Below are positions 25,685 through 37,341 of a stretch of DNA of 64,000 nucleotides, piece by piece. The notes below the pieces were generated by a model. That model saw nothing but the letters and a program-made list of their open reading frames with translations. It did not search any database and was not told the origin of the DNA. Each line of letters starts with the position of its first letter. Position 1 is the stretch's first letter. The translations under genes and the position numbers were made by a program. The stretch spans positions 156,105,828 to 156,169,827 of the forward strand of contig OW121740.1 of NCBI GenBank assembly GCA_933228675.1, given 5' to 3'. This stretch comes from Stomorhina lunata. Its lineage: Eukaryota; Arthropoda; Insecta; Diptera; Rhiniidae.

Positions 25685-26416
25685 TTATACCCTTCACCCC
25701 CACAGGTGAAAGGGTATTATAAGTTTGTGCTGATATATGTAACGCATAGAAATATTTGTCTTAGACCAATAGGCTTATAATCACTTTCTGAGTCGATTTA
25801 GCGATGTCCGTCCGTCCGTCTGGCTGGTTGGCTGGACCCCCATGTAAACCTTGTAATCAAACTACAGGTCGCAATTCTAAAGATAATTTGATGAAATTTG
25901 GCACAGATAATTTTTTTGACAATGGGACCATGGCTATTGAAATTCGTCAGAATTCATTATTTATGGTACCTGCCATAGGTCCCACTTCCCGGAATTAATA
26001 TATTGGCCACAAATATAAATATTTGTCATTAAATTTAAAGCATATACTGCTTATGTTACTGTACCAAATTTCGTTGAAATCGGTCCACATTTGACCATAG
26101 CTCCCATATAAACTCTTCTGTCAAAACGCGCTAAATGAGCCAAAAATCACTAAAACGCTTGTAAATCTGAAGATAATGGGAATTTTAAGTTTATTTTTTT
26201 CATACATAATTCTTGTATCAACTGTAATTTGCCAAATTTCTAGATAATCGGTCCACATTTGACCCTAACTAAAGTCTAAATGACGGAAACAGTTTATGTA
26301 TATAAGTTTTGAGAAAATATTTGTATGATGGCAAAATTTAGCTAATAACACCTTTAACCTGAGTGGTGAAGGGCATCGTATGCTCGGGCTTGACCGACTT
26401 TAGCACTTTCTTACTT
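25685..26416 (+). mobile_element. Mini-me-like element, near full length
   Basis: A complete copy lies immediately behind the half copy, so the pair is head-to-tail. It runs from ATACCCTTCACCCCCACAGG, through the GTCY tract at 25,806-25,820 and CATGTAAACCTTGTAATC, to a terminal block GTGGTGAAGGGCATCG, a small hairpin (TCGGGCTTGACCGA) and GCACTTTCTTACTT. GGTGAAGGG near the end is the reverse complement of CCCTTCACC at the start, giving subterminal inverted repeats. A hairpin close to the 3' end resembles Helitron/DINE-type elements, but I see no clear CTRR terminus. Confidence 0.8.
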
Positions 26417-27429
26417 ATTTTAAATACCATTTTCTTCAAAAGGATATGAATTATTTCTTTTATTTTTTAATCTACGAAAACCAAAAATAAAATTTAATAG
26501 CTAAGATATACTAAAGAATCTACAAATTAATCAAAAACTAGACAATATAATGTCTCAAATTATAGACACACGCAATGTTAATGTCAGCACCATATAGTTC
26601 CTATACGGCACCAACATGAACAACTTAATGGCAATAATAAATAAATATTTCTGCAACAAAAGTTTGTATGAATTTTTATCGTTTTCATTTCATTAAAATT
26701 TTTCGAAAGCAGCACAAAGACTTTTTTTATAAAGTAGAATAAAGAAGAGACGACAATGTTGCATGTGGCATTTTTAAAGAATTTAACTTACTGACAGACT
26801 AACTGAATGACTGAGTGACTGACTGACATTGTTGCAGTCCAAGTCGTAGCAAAGGCTATTTTTATTTTATTTAAAAGACAAAAAGAAGAAAACTGGAGGA
26901 GTAAATAGCTGACTTTATTTTTTCAAAGATTGATTACAGATGCTGGAAGCATTTAACTTTGTTTTGTAACATTTTTGCTTTTATCTGTTATAACTAAATT
27001 GCAATAATTTAAATTTCATTTTGATTTTCTTCTTTACTCTTTTACATTTGTCAAGTTTGTGCCTTTTGTTTATGCTTTTGAAAAGCTGCTGATCTTAAGG
27101 ATGCTTTTATAGCTTTAGAGGTATTTATGAGCTTGGTAGGTACTTAAGTTCTGCTATTTAATACAACATATTAAAATTTATAGTCTTCTTTAACTATGCG
27201 TCTTATACATGTTTTAGCTAATGATGTGGCACTTACGTGCGATAATTTTAAGGCTGCATGAGTAAAATAATATATTATGTTCTATTGCCTCGAACATCAG
27301 AGAAAAATGCAAAATTAACAACTATTAAAGGTTTTCATATCATAAAGATTCTTTAAAAACAAATTTTTAATTAAAAATGTTGTTCTTTTGATATATAGAA
27401 TAATACAGATTGAGGGGTATGTGTTTTTC
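26417..27429. other. AT-rich single-copy region, no gene seen
   Basis: Contains a short run of GACTGA/GACTAA-type units at 26,785-26,827. No supported coding sequence. Confidence 0.5.
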
Positions 27430-29030
27430 TTTGGTATTATCTTAGCAATTTCTAAACTACAGGACGGATTTTGACGAAATTTGGAACATCAGTAGAAGCT
27501 GAGTTAGGCTTATGGAGCAATGTTTACGGACATATCTATAGGTAACACAGTGTGCCCTACAGTGGAACAAAGTTCAAATCTAGTTCAGTTCTAGTTTAGT
27601 TCTAGTTCAGTTCTAGTTCAGTTCTAGTTCAGTTCTAGTTCAGTTCTAGTTCAGTTCTAGTTCAGTTCTAGTTCAGTTCTAGTTCAGTTCTAGTTCAGTT
27701 CTAGTTCAGTTCTAGTTCAGTTCTAGTTCAGTTCTAGTTCAGTTCTAGTTCAGTTCTAGTTCAGTTCTAGTTCAGTTCTAGTTCAGTTCTAGTTCAGTTC
27801 TAGTTCAGTTCTAGTTCAGTTCTAGTTCAGTTCTAGTTCAGTTCTAGTTCAGTTCTAGTTCAGTTCTAGTTCAGTTCTAGTTCAGTTCTAGTTCAGTTCT
27901 AGTTCAGTTCTAGTTCAGTTCTAGTTCAGTTCTAGTTCAGTTCTAGTTCAGTTCTAGTTCAGTTCTAGTTCAGTTCTAGTTCAGTTCTAGTTCAGTTCTA
28001 GTTCAGTTCTAGTTCAGTTCTAGTTCAGTTCTAGTTCAGTTCTAGTTCAGTTCTAGTTCAGTTCTAGTTCAGTTCTAGTTCAGTTCTAGTTCAGTTCTAG
28101 TTCAGTTCTAGTTCAGTTCTAGTTCAGTTCTAGTTCAGTTCTAGTTCAGTTCTAGTTCAGTTCTAGTTCAGTTCTAGTTCAGTTCTAGTTCAGTTCTAGT
28201 TCAGTTCTAGTTCAGTTCTAGTTCAGTTCTAGTTCAGTTCTAGTTCAGTTCTAGTTCAGTTCTAGTTCAGTTCTAGTTCAGTTCTAGTTCAGTTCAAGTT
28301 CAGTTCTAGTTCAGTTCTAGTTCAGTTCTAGTTCAGTTCTAGTTCAGTTCTAGTTCAGTTCTAGTTCAGTTCTAGTTCAGTTCTAGTTCAGTTCTAGTTC
28401 AGTTCTAGTTCAGTTCTAGTTCAGTTCTAGTTCAGTTCTAGTTCAGTTCTAGTTCAGTTCTAGTTCAGTTCTAGTTCAGTTCTAGTTCAGTTCTAGTTCA
28501 GTTCTAGTTCAGTTCTAGTTCAGTTCTAGTTCAGTTCTAGTTCAGTTCTAGTTCAGTTCTAGTTCAGTTCTAGTTCAGTTCTAGTTCAGTTCTAGTTCAG
28601 TTCTAGTTCAGTTCTAGTTCAGTTCTAGTTCAGTTCTAGTTCAGTTCTAGTTCAGTTCTAGTTCAGTTCTAGTTCAGTTCTAGTTCAGTTCTAGTTCAGT
28701 TCTAGTTCAGTTCTAGTTCAGTTCTAGTTCAGTTCTAGTTCAGTTCTAGTTCAGTTCTAGTTCAGTTCTAGTTCAGTTCTAGTTCAGTTCTAGTTCAGTT
28801 CTAGTTCAGTTCTAGTTCAGTTCTAGTTCAGTTCTAGTTCAGTTCTAGTTCAGTTCTAGTTCAGTTCTAGTTCAGTTCTAGTTCAGTTCTAGTTCAGTTC
28901 TAGTTCAGTTCTAGTTCAGTTCTAGTTCAGTTCTAGTTCAGTTCTAGTTCAGTTCTAGTTCAGTTCTAGTTCAGATTCTTATTATTCAAAATTCATCCAG
29001 TAGCTTAGAAATTGCTGAGTTAATACCAAA
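27430..29030. mobile_element. Element with 43-bp inverted ends carrying the 11-bp array
   Basis: Bases 27,430-27,472 and the reverse complement of 28,988-29,030 agree at 37 of 43 positions (both begin TTTGGTATTA and share AGCAATTTCTAA). Between them lie about 107 bp of unique sequence on the left, including CCTACAGTGGAACAAAG, and then the 11-bp array, which fills almost the whole interior. No transposase is present. It directly abuts the mini-me-like element that begins at 29,031. Confidence 0.7.
27580..28974. repeat. 11-bp array, about 127 nearly identical copies
   Basis: Unit CTAGTTCAGTT. Over 1.4 kb I find only two variant units: TAGTTTAGT at about 27,592 and a C-to-CA-type change (CAAGTTCAGTT) at about 28,295. 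This is far more uniform than any other array in the window, pointing to recent expansion or strong homogenisation. Confidence 0.97.
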
Positions 29031-29820
29031 AAAAGTAAGAAAGTGCTATAGTCGGTCAAGCCCGGCGATACTATACCCTACACTACTAAAGTTAAAGGTG
29101 TACTTTTTCCTGTATAAAGACAAATATTTTCTAAATTTTGCCATCATATAAACATTTTCTCAAAACTTATATATTTTTAAGCTTTTTTCGACATTTGGAC
29201 TTATTTCAGAGCTAGGGTCAAATGTGGACCGATTATCTCGAAATTTGGCAATTTTTATAAAAATTTGGCAGTTTTTACAAAAATTATGAAGAAAACAAAC
29301 TCAAAATTCTCATTATCTTCAGACTTACGAGCGTTTTAGTGATTTTTTTCCATTTGGTGAGTTTTGACAGAAGAGTTTGTATGGGAGCTTTGGTCACATG
29401 CACACCGATTTCAACGAAATTTGGTACAGTGATTTTAGTTCACATAAGTAGTATTTGTTTTAAATTTCATGAAAAAATATTGATATTTGAAGCCAAAATA
29501 CTAATTCCGGGAAGTGGGACCTATGAGAGGTACCATAATTAATAGACCGATTTTGACGAATTTCAAAAAAATTATCTGTGCCAAATTTCATCAAATTATC
29601 TTTAGAGTTACGACCTGTACTTTGATTACATGGTTTACATGGGGGTCCATTCAGCCGTCCAGAAGGACGGACGGACTGATATCGCTAAATCGACTCAGAG
29701 AGTGATTCTAAGCCTATTGGAGTACTAAAAGTTTGGTCTAAGACAAATATTTCTATGCATTTCATACATCGGCATAAACTTATAATACCCTTTCCACCTT
29801 TAGTGGTGAAGTGTATAAAA
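29031..29820 (-). mobile_element. Mini-me-like element, reverse, near full length
   Basis: Read on the minus strand it carries the same blocks as the copy at 31,877: TATACACTTCACCACTAAAG, then GTCTTAGACC, AGTCGATTTAGCGATATCAG, a GTCC tract (29,672-29,684 on this strand GGACGGACGGAC) and, at its end, the hairpin and GCACTTTCTTACTT. Length about 790 bp. Frames of 63-67 codons inside it are not conserved between copies, so the element is noncoding. Confidence 0.82.
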
Positions 29821-31230
29821 ACTCATACGCCAAAGTATAATTATTCCAGCACAGTGTAATTTTTATGCCAAAATTCCATCTTTTTTCTCACTTTAAAGCT
29901 TGAATTAATCATCGGTTTTTTACTAACGAAAAGGAGTATTATAAAAAATGTTTTGTTTGATTTAATAAATTCCCTTGTTGACATTAAACTATAACTCTAG
30001 ATAATAGATTTTAAGTAAAGAAAATATTTGCAGACACGCTGTTGACATAAGATATATGTCATAATAAGTCTTTGCACAAGCAGCTGTTTCAAGGTCTTCT
30101 TTTTATTAGTTTTGAAATTGAAAAAAAAAACAGAGTCATACCCAGATTTAACTTCAAGATAAGAGATTTTAAAAATTCTATTAGAAGCTTAGGTATTTTT
30201 TAGTAAATCTTTAAAGCATTAAAGCTATCAATTTTAATCCTTAAACATAAATTCAATTATTTTTATAATTGTTTTTTTTTTTTATTTATAAAATGAGATT
30301 TTTTTTTAAGTATAGAGGAAAATGTATTAAAATAATATTAAGAATGATTGGAGAATGTTTCTTTATATGAAAGGTATTACATAAAAATCTGTATTTAAAT
30401 TTCTTGTTTAAAAGAGATTTTTTCTTTAAAATTAAAAACTTATTTTTTAGAAAGTTTTAAAATTTTTGCAAAACCAATCGTACGGAAATATTGAATAAAC
30501 TTAAATATCTATGAAATTATTATATTAATGATTAATTCAAATAAATATCAATTTAAAAAATTATTAAAAAAACCAAAATAAAATTTTTTGAGATTTAAAT
30601 TTCAAATAAAATCGAAACTTTTATGTTTATTAATTTTTCACTGAACTTGAAAATTAATTAAAAATTTTAGTGGCAAATACTTAAGCAAAAAATTTATAGT
30701 TTCCAAATATTTGCAAGATGATGACCTGTGAAGTGTTAATATGCAAACTTTGTTTAAATATTTAAAAAAGACAAATGTACCATAACAAAATGAAGATGAT
30801 GGCGATATACCGTAACGTATTTAAAATTTTATGTCATCCTCTACTTATTTATTTGTCATCATTGGTTGGTCTTCAATTCGTGTGAATAATATAAATGTTT
30901 ACTTTTTAATAAAAATTAAATACAAAAAAAAAAAAAAAAAACAGAAATTATGATTGTTTTTTATTTTTAGTTGAAAAGTTTTGCTTAAAATTGCTTCCTT
31001 GCTTAAAACGGGCACATTTGTAGTGTGAATATTTTATAAACTTTATTTGAGTTAATTTAAATTCATATTGCAATAAATATGAATTTTTGTATTGTTTAAC
31101 AAACACATGAATAAAAAGATGGGTCAAGTATAGGCACTAAGGCTGCTTTACTTATAGTACTTGAATTTACATTTCTTTTGGAGCAAATTTTATGCATAAA
31201 TGCACAATATTCTGATTTCCAGGTTTGTTG

Positions 31231-31246
31231 CTTAAGTCTTTTGTTT
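31231..31246 (+). repeat. Dispersed 16-bp motif, exact copy
   Basis: Exact CTTAAGTCTTTTGTTT preceded by GGTTTGTTG. With the copy at 31,576 it forms an inverted pair about 330 bp apart. Confidence 0.75.
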
Positions 31247-31575
31247 TCATGTTTAATAGGAGAATAAATTAATCATTCCTAAATATTCTATATGTGTATA
31301 ACTGTGGCAATAATGGCTTAAATTGACATAAAAGCTTTTTCTTTTTTTAACGTGTTCTTATTCTCTACTTCAAGATCCATCACTCAGCCAAATTTTAAGT
31401 ATAAAATATTATTATTATTAACAAAATTATACTCATTTATATTTTAACTTTCTGAAACAAAACTCTTAATTCCTTTAGACAAAACCCTTAATTTCTCAAA
31501 ACACAAAATTTCGAATTAAGCCTTTATTATTTATTGCTACTGATATTATAATTTATTTAGTAAAGTGATATATAT

Positions 31576-31591
31576 AAACGAAAGACTTAAG
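31576..31591 (-). repeat. Dispersed 16-bp motif, one mismatch
   Basis: On the minus strand CTTAAGTCTTTCGTTT, preceded by TTTGTTG as in the 31,231 copy. Confidence 0.65.
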
Positions 31592-31876
31592 CAACAAACA
31601 TGATAAACATTTATGATGCTGTTGACAAAAAGCAGGCTTTAGAAAAAACATAGGCTGACTGTAAATTATCTCACCACATAATTTTAATGAGGATACAAAG
31701 GTCCCTCCAGTAATGAAGAATAGCATACTTTTGGGATCTTTAACATCATACAGTAGAAGTCCTCCCCGAGGCATATCAGGGAAGATCTTGGCATTTATAA
31801 GGAAAGTTTGCGAAGATATAGATTGGTATGGATTAAACATCAGGGTTATTAAGATACCCCCAAATTTTCAGAATTA

Positions 31877-32670
31877 TTATATCCTTCACCACCATAGGTG
31901 GAAAGGGTATTATAAGTTTGTGCTGATGTATGTAACGCATAGAAATATTTGTCTTAGACCTACCTTTTAGTATACCAATAGGCTTAGAATCACTTTCTAA
32001 GTCGATTTAGCGATGTCAGTCCGTTCGTCCGTCCGGCTGGACTCCCATGTAAACCTTGTAATCAAAGTACAGGTCGCAATTCTAAACATAATTTGATGAA
32101 ACTTGGCGCAAGCCATTTTTTTTGATAGTGGGACCATGGCTTTTGAAATTCGTCAAAATCGGTCCATTATTTATGGTACCTCCCATAGGTCACACTTCCC
32201 GGAATTGATATATTGGCCACAAATATCAATATTTTTTTAAATTTAAATCAAATACTGCTTATGTAAACTAAAATCATTGTACCAAATTTCTTTAAAATCG
32301 GTCTACATTTGACCATAGCTCCCATACAAACTTTTCTTTAAAAACGCACTAAATGAGACAAAAATCACTAAAACGCTCGTAAATCTGAAGATAATGTGAA
32401 TTTTAAGTTTATTTTTTGCATACATAATTTTTGTAACAACTGTAATTAATTTGCCAAATTTCGAGATAATCGGTCGACATTTGACCCTAGCTCTTATATA
32501 AGTCCAAATGACGGAAACAGCTTAAACGTATGAGTTTTGAGAAAATGTTTGTATGATGGCAAAATTTAGCAAATATTTGTGTTTATACAGGAAAAATTAC
32601 ACCTTTGACCTTAGTGGTGAAGGGTATCGTATGGTCGGACTTGACCGACTATAGCACTTTCTTACTTGTT
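31877..32670 (+). mobile_element. Mini-me-like element, near full length
   Basis: The cleanest forward copy. It opens with a terminal stem (TCCTTCACC, loop, GGTGGAAAGGGTA). The core has AAGTCGATTTAGCGATGTCAG followed by GTCCGTTCGTCCGTCCGGC. The 3' end has GTGGTGAAGGGTATCG, the stem GTCGG/CCGAC and GCACTTTCTTACTTG. It is followed after 26 bp by the first mariner remnant, so transposons are clustered here. Confidence 0.85.
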
Positions 32671-32696
32671 TTATGTAAAGTTAAACAAAAAATATA

Positions 32697-33388
32697 AAGG
32701 GTGTCCCAACTAGAACGCGATTTTTAAATTTTAAATAATACACAATACACGAGTGATTCACGAGAAGCAATTGCATCCTCTACGTGTCACTGTGAGGTGT
32801 GGTTTTTGGGCTGGAGGAATCATTGGACCTTTTTTTTTTATGAAAATGAGGCAGGTCAAGCGCAAACAGCCAATGGTGTTCGGTATCGTGAAATGATAAC
32901 CGGTCTTTTTTGCCTATAATTGAAGAAATTAATTTGGAGGGCATGTGGTTTCAACAAGACGGCGCCACATGTCATACAGCCAGAGAAACAATTCAATTGC
33001 TACATCAGTCATCATCAGTTATTTCGCGTTTTGAAGACCAGAATTGGCCGCCTAGATCGTGCGATTTAACACCTTCAGATTTTTTTCTTTGGGGTTTTTT
33101 AAAGTCGATGGTTTACGCGAACAAGCCGACGACGACTTAAGCCTTAAAAGAGGAAATTAGACGCTGCATTAATGAAATACCACAGCATTTATGCAAAAAG
33201 TTCATTGAAAATTTCATTAAAAGATCGCGTGTGTGTCAGTAAAGCTGCGGCGGCCATCTACACGATATCTTGTCCCATACATAACCTTATTTTGTCTACT
33301 TTACAATATAATAAAGTTTCACGATTTTTTTTTAAATATCTGTGTTTTATTTAAAATTTAAAAATTGCGTTCTAGTTGGGACACCCTT
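32697..33388 (+). mobile_element. Internally deleted mariner-type element, intact ends
   Basis: Both ends begin AAGGGTGTCCCAACTAGAAC, and the inverted match extends about 40 bp with one clear difference. TA stands outside each end (32,695-32,696 and 33,389-33,390), the target duplication expected for Tc1/mariner insertion. The 692-bp body keeps only the C-terminal half of a transposase; the DNA-binding half and first catalytic Asp have been deleted. Short elements of this kind can move only if a related transposase acts on their ends. Confidence 0.88.
32762..33284 (+). pseudogene. Rosa-like mariner transposase, C-terminal remnant
   Basis: The reading begins inside the catalytic core (VRCGFWAGGIIGP) and continues through WFQQDGATCHTA, which holds the second catalytic Asp, and WPPRSCDLTPSDFFLWG, which holds the third. 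There are 39 residues between the two Asp; the rosa-type family has 41, and a small deletion after LLHQ explains the difference. Two single-base losses in T runs (32,830-32,839 and 32,906-32,911) break the frame, and in-frame stops lie at 33,138 and 33,240. The C-terminus SCGGHLHDILSHT ends at TAA 33,282. It cannot make an active enzyme. Confidence 0.88.
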
Positions 33389-33980
33389 TACTTATGCATG
33401 AATTTCCAAAATAAATGCAAATTTTAAATAGAAAACAGTTTCATGACAAAGCAAAACATGAGAAACAAAAACAAAATACACATGAGCTTTGATTGCATTT
33501 GCATTGAGTGCAAAAACATTACAAATAAATGTAAAAAAAGAGAATGAGTAGGAAGGGAGAAGAAGAGACTGAAACAATGAGAGCATTGAAAAAAGTAAAC
33601 AAACAAAAGAATAAAGAGGAACTTTGTAGTAAATTGGTTTAATTTGCAAATGCTTAGAAAATATAAGTGTTATTTTTTAGATTTAATGAAAGAAACTGAA
33701 GAAAACTTTATAAAATACTTATGACTAGAATATTGTGAAATTTTTAACTTATTTTAATATGTGGATGCCCTTGGAGAATGATATTAGGGCCTAATAGCCT
33801 AATAATTAGGCTATTGTAGAAGCCACAGTCAGCTGTGGCTAGGAAGTGTTAAAAGCAGAATTCAATGATAAACTGTGACTCTATAAGAAAACTGATGCGG
33901 AATAAGGAGGAAAGCGGACATCAACAAAATTATGAGGTAAGTGAGTAAGACGAAGTTATATTTATAGAACTTTTTCTAAA
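33389..33980. other. Single-copy region, no gene seen
   Basis: Short minus-strand frames (33,392-33,649) are low complexity and unlike any family I know. Two adjacent small palindromes occur at 33,793-33,840. Confidence 0.5.
33793..33840. repeat. Two adjacent short hairpins
   Basis: AATAGCCTAA/TTAGGCTATT (10-bp stem, 3-base loop, 33,793-33,815) is followed by AGCCACAG/CTGTGGCT (8-bp stem, 4-base loop, 33,821-33,840). Both are perfect. They may be chance or part of a small unrecognised element. Confidence 0.5.
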
Positions 33981-34180
33981 AAATTATATTTATTAACATT
34001 TTTTTGTAGAAATTTCTTCTCACTAATTTTTCTGACATCAAATTTCTCTAATAGATTTTTTTTTCACAAAATAGGTATTTCTCCAAGAGAAATATTTTTA
34101 TTTTTAACTTTAACTTTCATATCTAGAAATCTTTCACTTAAAATTTCTTCTAATTAAACTTTTTACTAAAAGCTTTTTCC

Positions 34181-35136
34181 ATATCGTCGGCCTATATCTA
34201 AAATGGCTTATCTGCAAAATATTGATTTTTCAGGAGAAGCAAAAACTCTGTAATTCTCCCATTAGTGAGTTTTTAACAAAGTGATCTTTTACAATATGAT
34301 TGGTAGACTCCTTCTCATTTCCTGAAATAAAATTTATCAAAATAAAAACCAATATTCGCGATTTTACGGTAGATCAGCCGTTTTGTCTTCGAAAATTTTT
34401 ATATAAAATTTTAAAATGTATAGATAAACACCTTTGTTCATAGTGAATTTGTAGGAAAGTGGATTGGATAACATAAGTTAAGAAATTTATGTAATTCCGA
34501 TTACACAATACTCCCTCATGATCTGGGATACTTTTATGTATTTAAATTGTTCCATATACGACGTTAATTACATTTTAATGGTAATAATTTATTTTTTGAA
34601 AAAGTGAATTTTTCAAAATGCACTTTCTTTTATAAAAGTTAAAAGATTTTGTAATTTTTCGTCTTTCCTATTTCAAGGAATATATCTTCTTATTGTTAAG
34701 AGTCATAGAATGTATTTTTGGATGTTTATGCGAAGTGAATAGTATTTTAAACATCACTAAAAACACTGCATTTTTTCGCATTTACTGTTGAACAGTGTGA
34801 AGATAGAAGAATTTTGAAAGCACATTTGAATTTAGCATATTACCACTCATCAGAAAAGTGAAAAAACTTTTAATAATTTTACCTTTTTACAGATTTTTAG
34901 TTTACAACTTCTATGACTATTTAGTAAAAACAATGTAGATAAACCATTTTGTCTTCGAAAAAACATTGTTTATATAGATAAGCCAAACAAAAAAGTGAAA
35001 AAGTCGCGAATAAATTAACATTTTGATAAAAAAAATTCACACTATAGGTAAAGCGCGTCATATGGAATCGTATAGTATAAAAATCTCAATTTCTAAAATC
35101 TGCAGATAAGCCATTTTAGATATAGGCCGACGATAT
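34181..35136. mobile_element. 956-bp element with perfect 36-bp inverted ends
   Basis: Bases 34,181-34,216 are the exact reverse complement of 35,101-35,136 (ends ATATCGTCGG, with CTAAAATGGCTTATCTGCA inside). Weaker inverted similarity continues inward: TTATCAAAAT followed by TTCGCGA on the left (34,336-34,362) matches the complement of TCGCGAAT ... ATTTTGATAA on the right (35,004-35,027). It lies inside a minisatellite array and contains no recognisable transposase. It appears to be a nonautonomous DNA transposon; the exact outer boundary and target duplication are ambiguous because the ends are AT-rich. Confidence 0.8.
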
Positions 35137-35539
35137 AATTTGTTCATTTAAAATTTCTTCTCTTGAAATTTAAAGTTAATTCTTATTATTTATTCCCATT
35201 GTATCAATTTTTCTTCAATAGATATTATCAAATTTTTCAAAAATATATCTTCTAAGAAATTTTTCAATCAAAATTTGTCCTACGAAATTTTGCATAGAAA
35301 AATTTCTTTTATAAAATTTTTTAATAAAAAGTTTTTGTAAAAAATTTTTCTATAAAAATTTTTTCTAAGAAATTTTTCACAAAAAATCTCTTGTAGAAAT
35401 TAAACAAACATTTTTTTAATACAAATTTTTCAATGAAAATTGTCATCATAAATATTTTCCATATATTACTTCTATAGAAATTTTCAGCTAGAATTTCTCA
35501 ATCAATTTTTTTTAATAGAAATTTTACACTAAAATTACT

Positions 35540-35755
35540 TCTGTGACATAACAGAGAATTGCGTTAGGGCGTTTGGTGCATTACTGAAGCAAAAAAAAAA
35601 ATTTCTATTTTTTTTTTATCAATTTTTTACCTTAAGTTTTTCTGAATCAATTATGCATTGATCAAAATAACTTATGTACACATATTTTTATTTACATGTT
35701 CAGATTTTCCTTTTACCATATAACGGCATCGCTTAACATTAAAAGTTTTTTCTAC
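35540..35755. other. Nonrepetitive insert in the minisatellite
   Basis: About 215 bp lacking the core, including ACAGAGAATTGCGTTAGGGC and ATATAACGGCATCGCTTAAC. It has clearly higher GC than the array. Origin unknown; inverted ends are not evident. Confidence 0.5.
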
Positions 35756-37341
35756 AAAAAATTTCTATCGAAATTTTTCAACAAAAATTTTTTTAAAAAA
35801 TTTCCCATATAGTATTTTTAATTTTATAAATTTTTTATTATTTTTAAAAAAAATTCTTAAATTTTCACTAAATATGTATTTGTTTTATATAAATTTTTAC
35901 AAAAAAATTCTATACATTCTATTCTATATATAAATTTTTCAACACAAATTTTTTCACTAAAAATTTTTCATTTAAAATTTATACATTTTCCATTATTTCC
36001 TAAAAAATTCCTAATATTTTTCACTTAAAATTTCTTCTATAGAAATTTTTCGAAATAAATTTCTATCATAAAAATTTCTCACAAACAAATTTTTCACTAA
36101 AAATTCACCCTAAAGAAATTTTGCACCTAAAAATCTTTAGTATAAATTTTTCACAAAAATTTTTTGCAACAAAAATTGTTCTTCTTTTTTTATATAAAAT
36201 TTGTTCATTGATAAAAATTTCTTCTATAGAAATTGTATACTAAACATTTTTTCTAAAAATGTTCTTAAACATTTTTTTCCAAGAGTATTTTATCTATAGA
36301 AATGAAATTAAATAGAAATAAATGAAATTAAATAGAAATTAAAGTTTCTACTATAGAAATTTGTCACCAAAAAATTTTTAAATTAAAATTTCATCAATAA
36401 AAAAGTTTTCTATAGAAATTTGTCAACGTTTTTTCAGTGAGAAATTCCTCTATAAAAATTTCAACTTAAAAATTTATACATTTTCAATTATTTCTTTAAA
36501 AATTCCTAAAATTTTTAACTTAAAACTTCCTCTGTAGAAATTTTTGAAAAAAAAGTTTTTCCATAAAATTTTTTCCCAAAGAAATTTTGCACTAAAAATT
36601 CCAGCTGCAGAAATTTTGCACTTAAATTTCTTCAGTATAAATTTTTTACTTAAAAATGTTTTTTTTTTAATAAAAATTCTCCATTTAAAATAATTTCTAT
36701 AGAAATTGTATAATAAAAATTTCTCCTAAAGAAATTTTTGAAATTGTTGAACAAAGATTTTCTTAAGAAGTTTTTGACTAAAGATTTTATTAAAAAATTG
36801 TTTACAAAAAATTTCGTGTAGAAATTTTTGACTAAAAATTTTTTCTAACGAAATTTTTGACAAAAAAATTTTTTAACTAAAAATTTTCTTAAAAAATTGT
36901 TTGAAAAAAAAAAATTCATCTATGGAAATTTTTAACTAAAAATTGTTTACTTAAAAGAAAGTAATTTTTCACTAAAATTTTGTTTTATATACGTTTTTAG
37001 AAAAAATTTCTTATATAAACATTTTTCACTGAAAATTTCCTACATAGGAATTTTTATTATTTCATAATTTCCGTAAAAATTCCAAAAATTTTCTAACTTA
37101 AAATTTTTTCTATAGAAATTTTTAGGAATAAAGTTCTGCTATAAAAATTTCTTACAAAGAAATTTTGCAAGAAAATTTCGTCTATAAAAATTTTGCATTT
37201 TAAACTTCTTCTGTTCTTTTTAAATCATAATTTTTGAATAAAAATTTCTTTACTAAAAATTTATTCTAAATTTGTTCTTAACCACTTCTTATATCTATAA
37301 GCATTTTGAAAAAAAATATTTTCAATATTAAATATTTTCTA

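Larger units (their letters stand above)
29821..31876. other. AT-rich single-copy region, no gene seen
   Basis: No supported exon. An 18-base A run at 30,924-30,941 could be the tail of an old retroposed sequence but nothing recognisable precedes it. Motif copies lie at 31,231 and 31,576. The 95-codon minus frame ending near 31,553 overlaps the latter motif and shows no known domain. Confidence 0.5.
33980..37335. repeat. ~30-bp minisatellite, CACTAAAAATTTCTTCTATAG type, interrupted
   Basis: Strongly diverged units with TTTTTCACTAAAAATTT and CTTCTATAGAAA. Two insertions split the array: the 956-bp inverted-end element at 34,181-35,136 and a nonrepetitive piece at about 35,540-35,755. Read on the minus strand, the unit becomes CTATAGAAG AAATTTTTAGTG, which is the unit of the array at 45.6-48.1 kb. 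The right edge lies six bases from the mariner element at 37,342. Confidence 0.85.

Noticed and set aside
25432..25998. Short frames of 64-80 codons on both strands
   Set aside because: They lie within mini-me-like copies and are not kept open in the other copies.
29339..29705. Frames of 63-67 codons
   Set aside because: Inside the reverse mini-me-like copy; not conserved among copies.
30924..30941. 18-base A run as a possible retroposon tail
   Set aside because: No recognisable body before it and no flanking target duplication that I can see.
33392..33649. 85- and 60-codon minus frames, hydrophobic
   Set aside because: They overlap in different frames, one lacks a convincing start, and neither has a domain; expected by chance in T-rich DNA.
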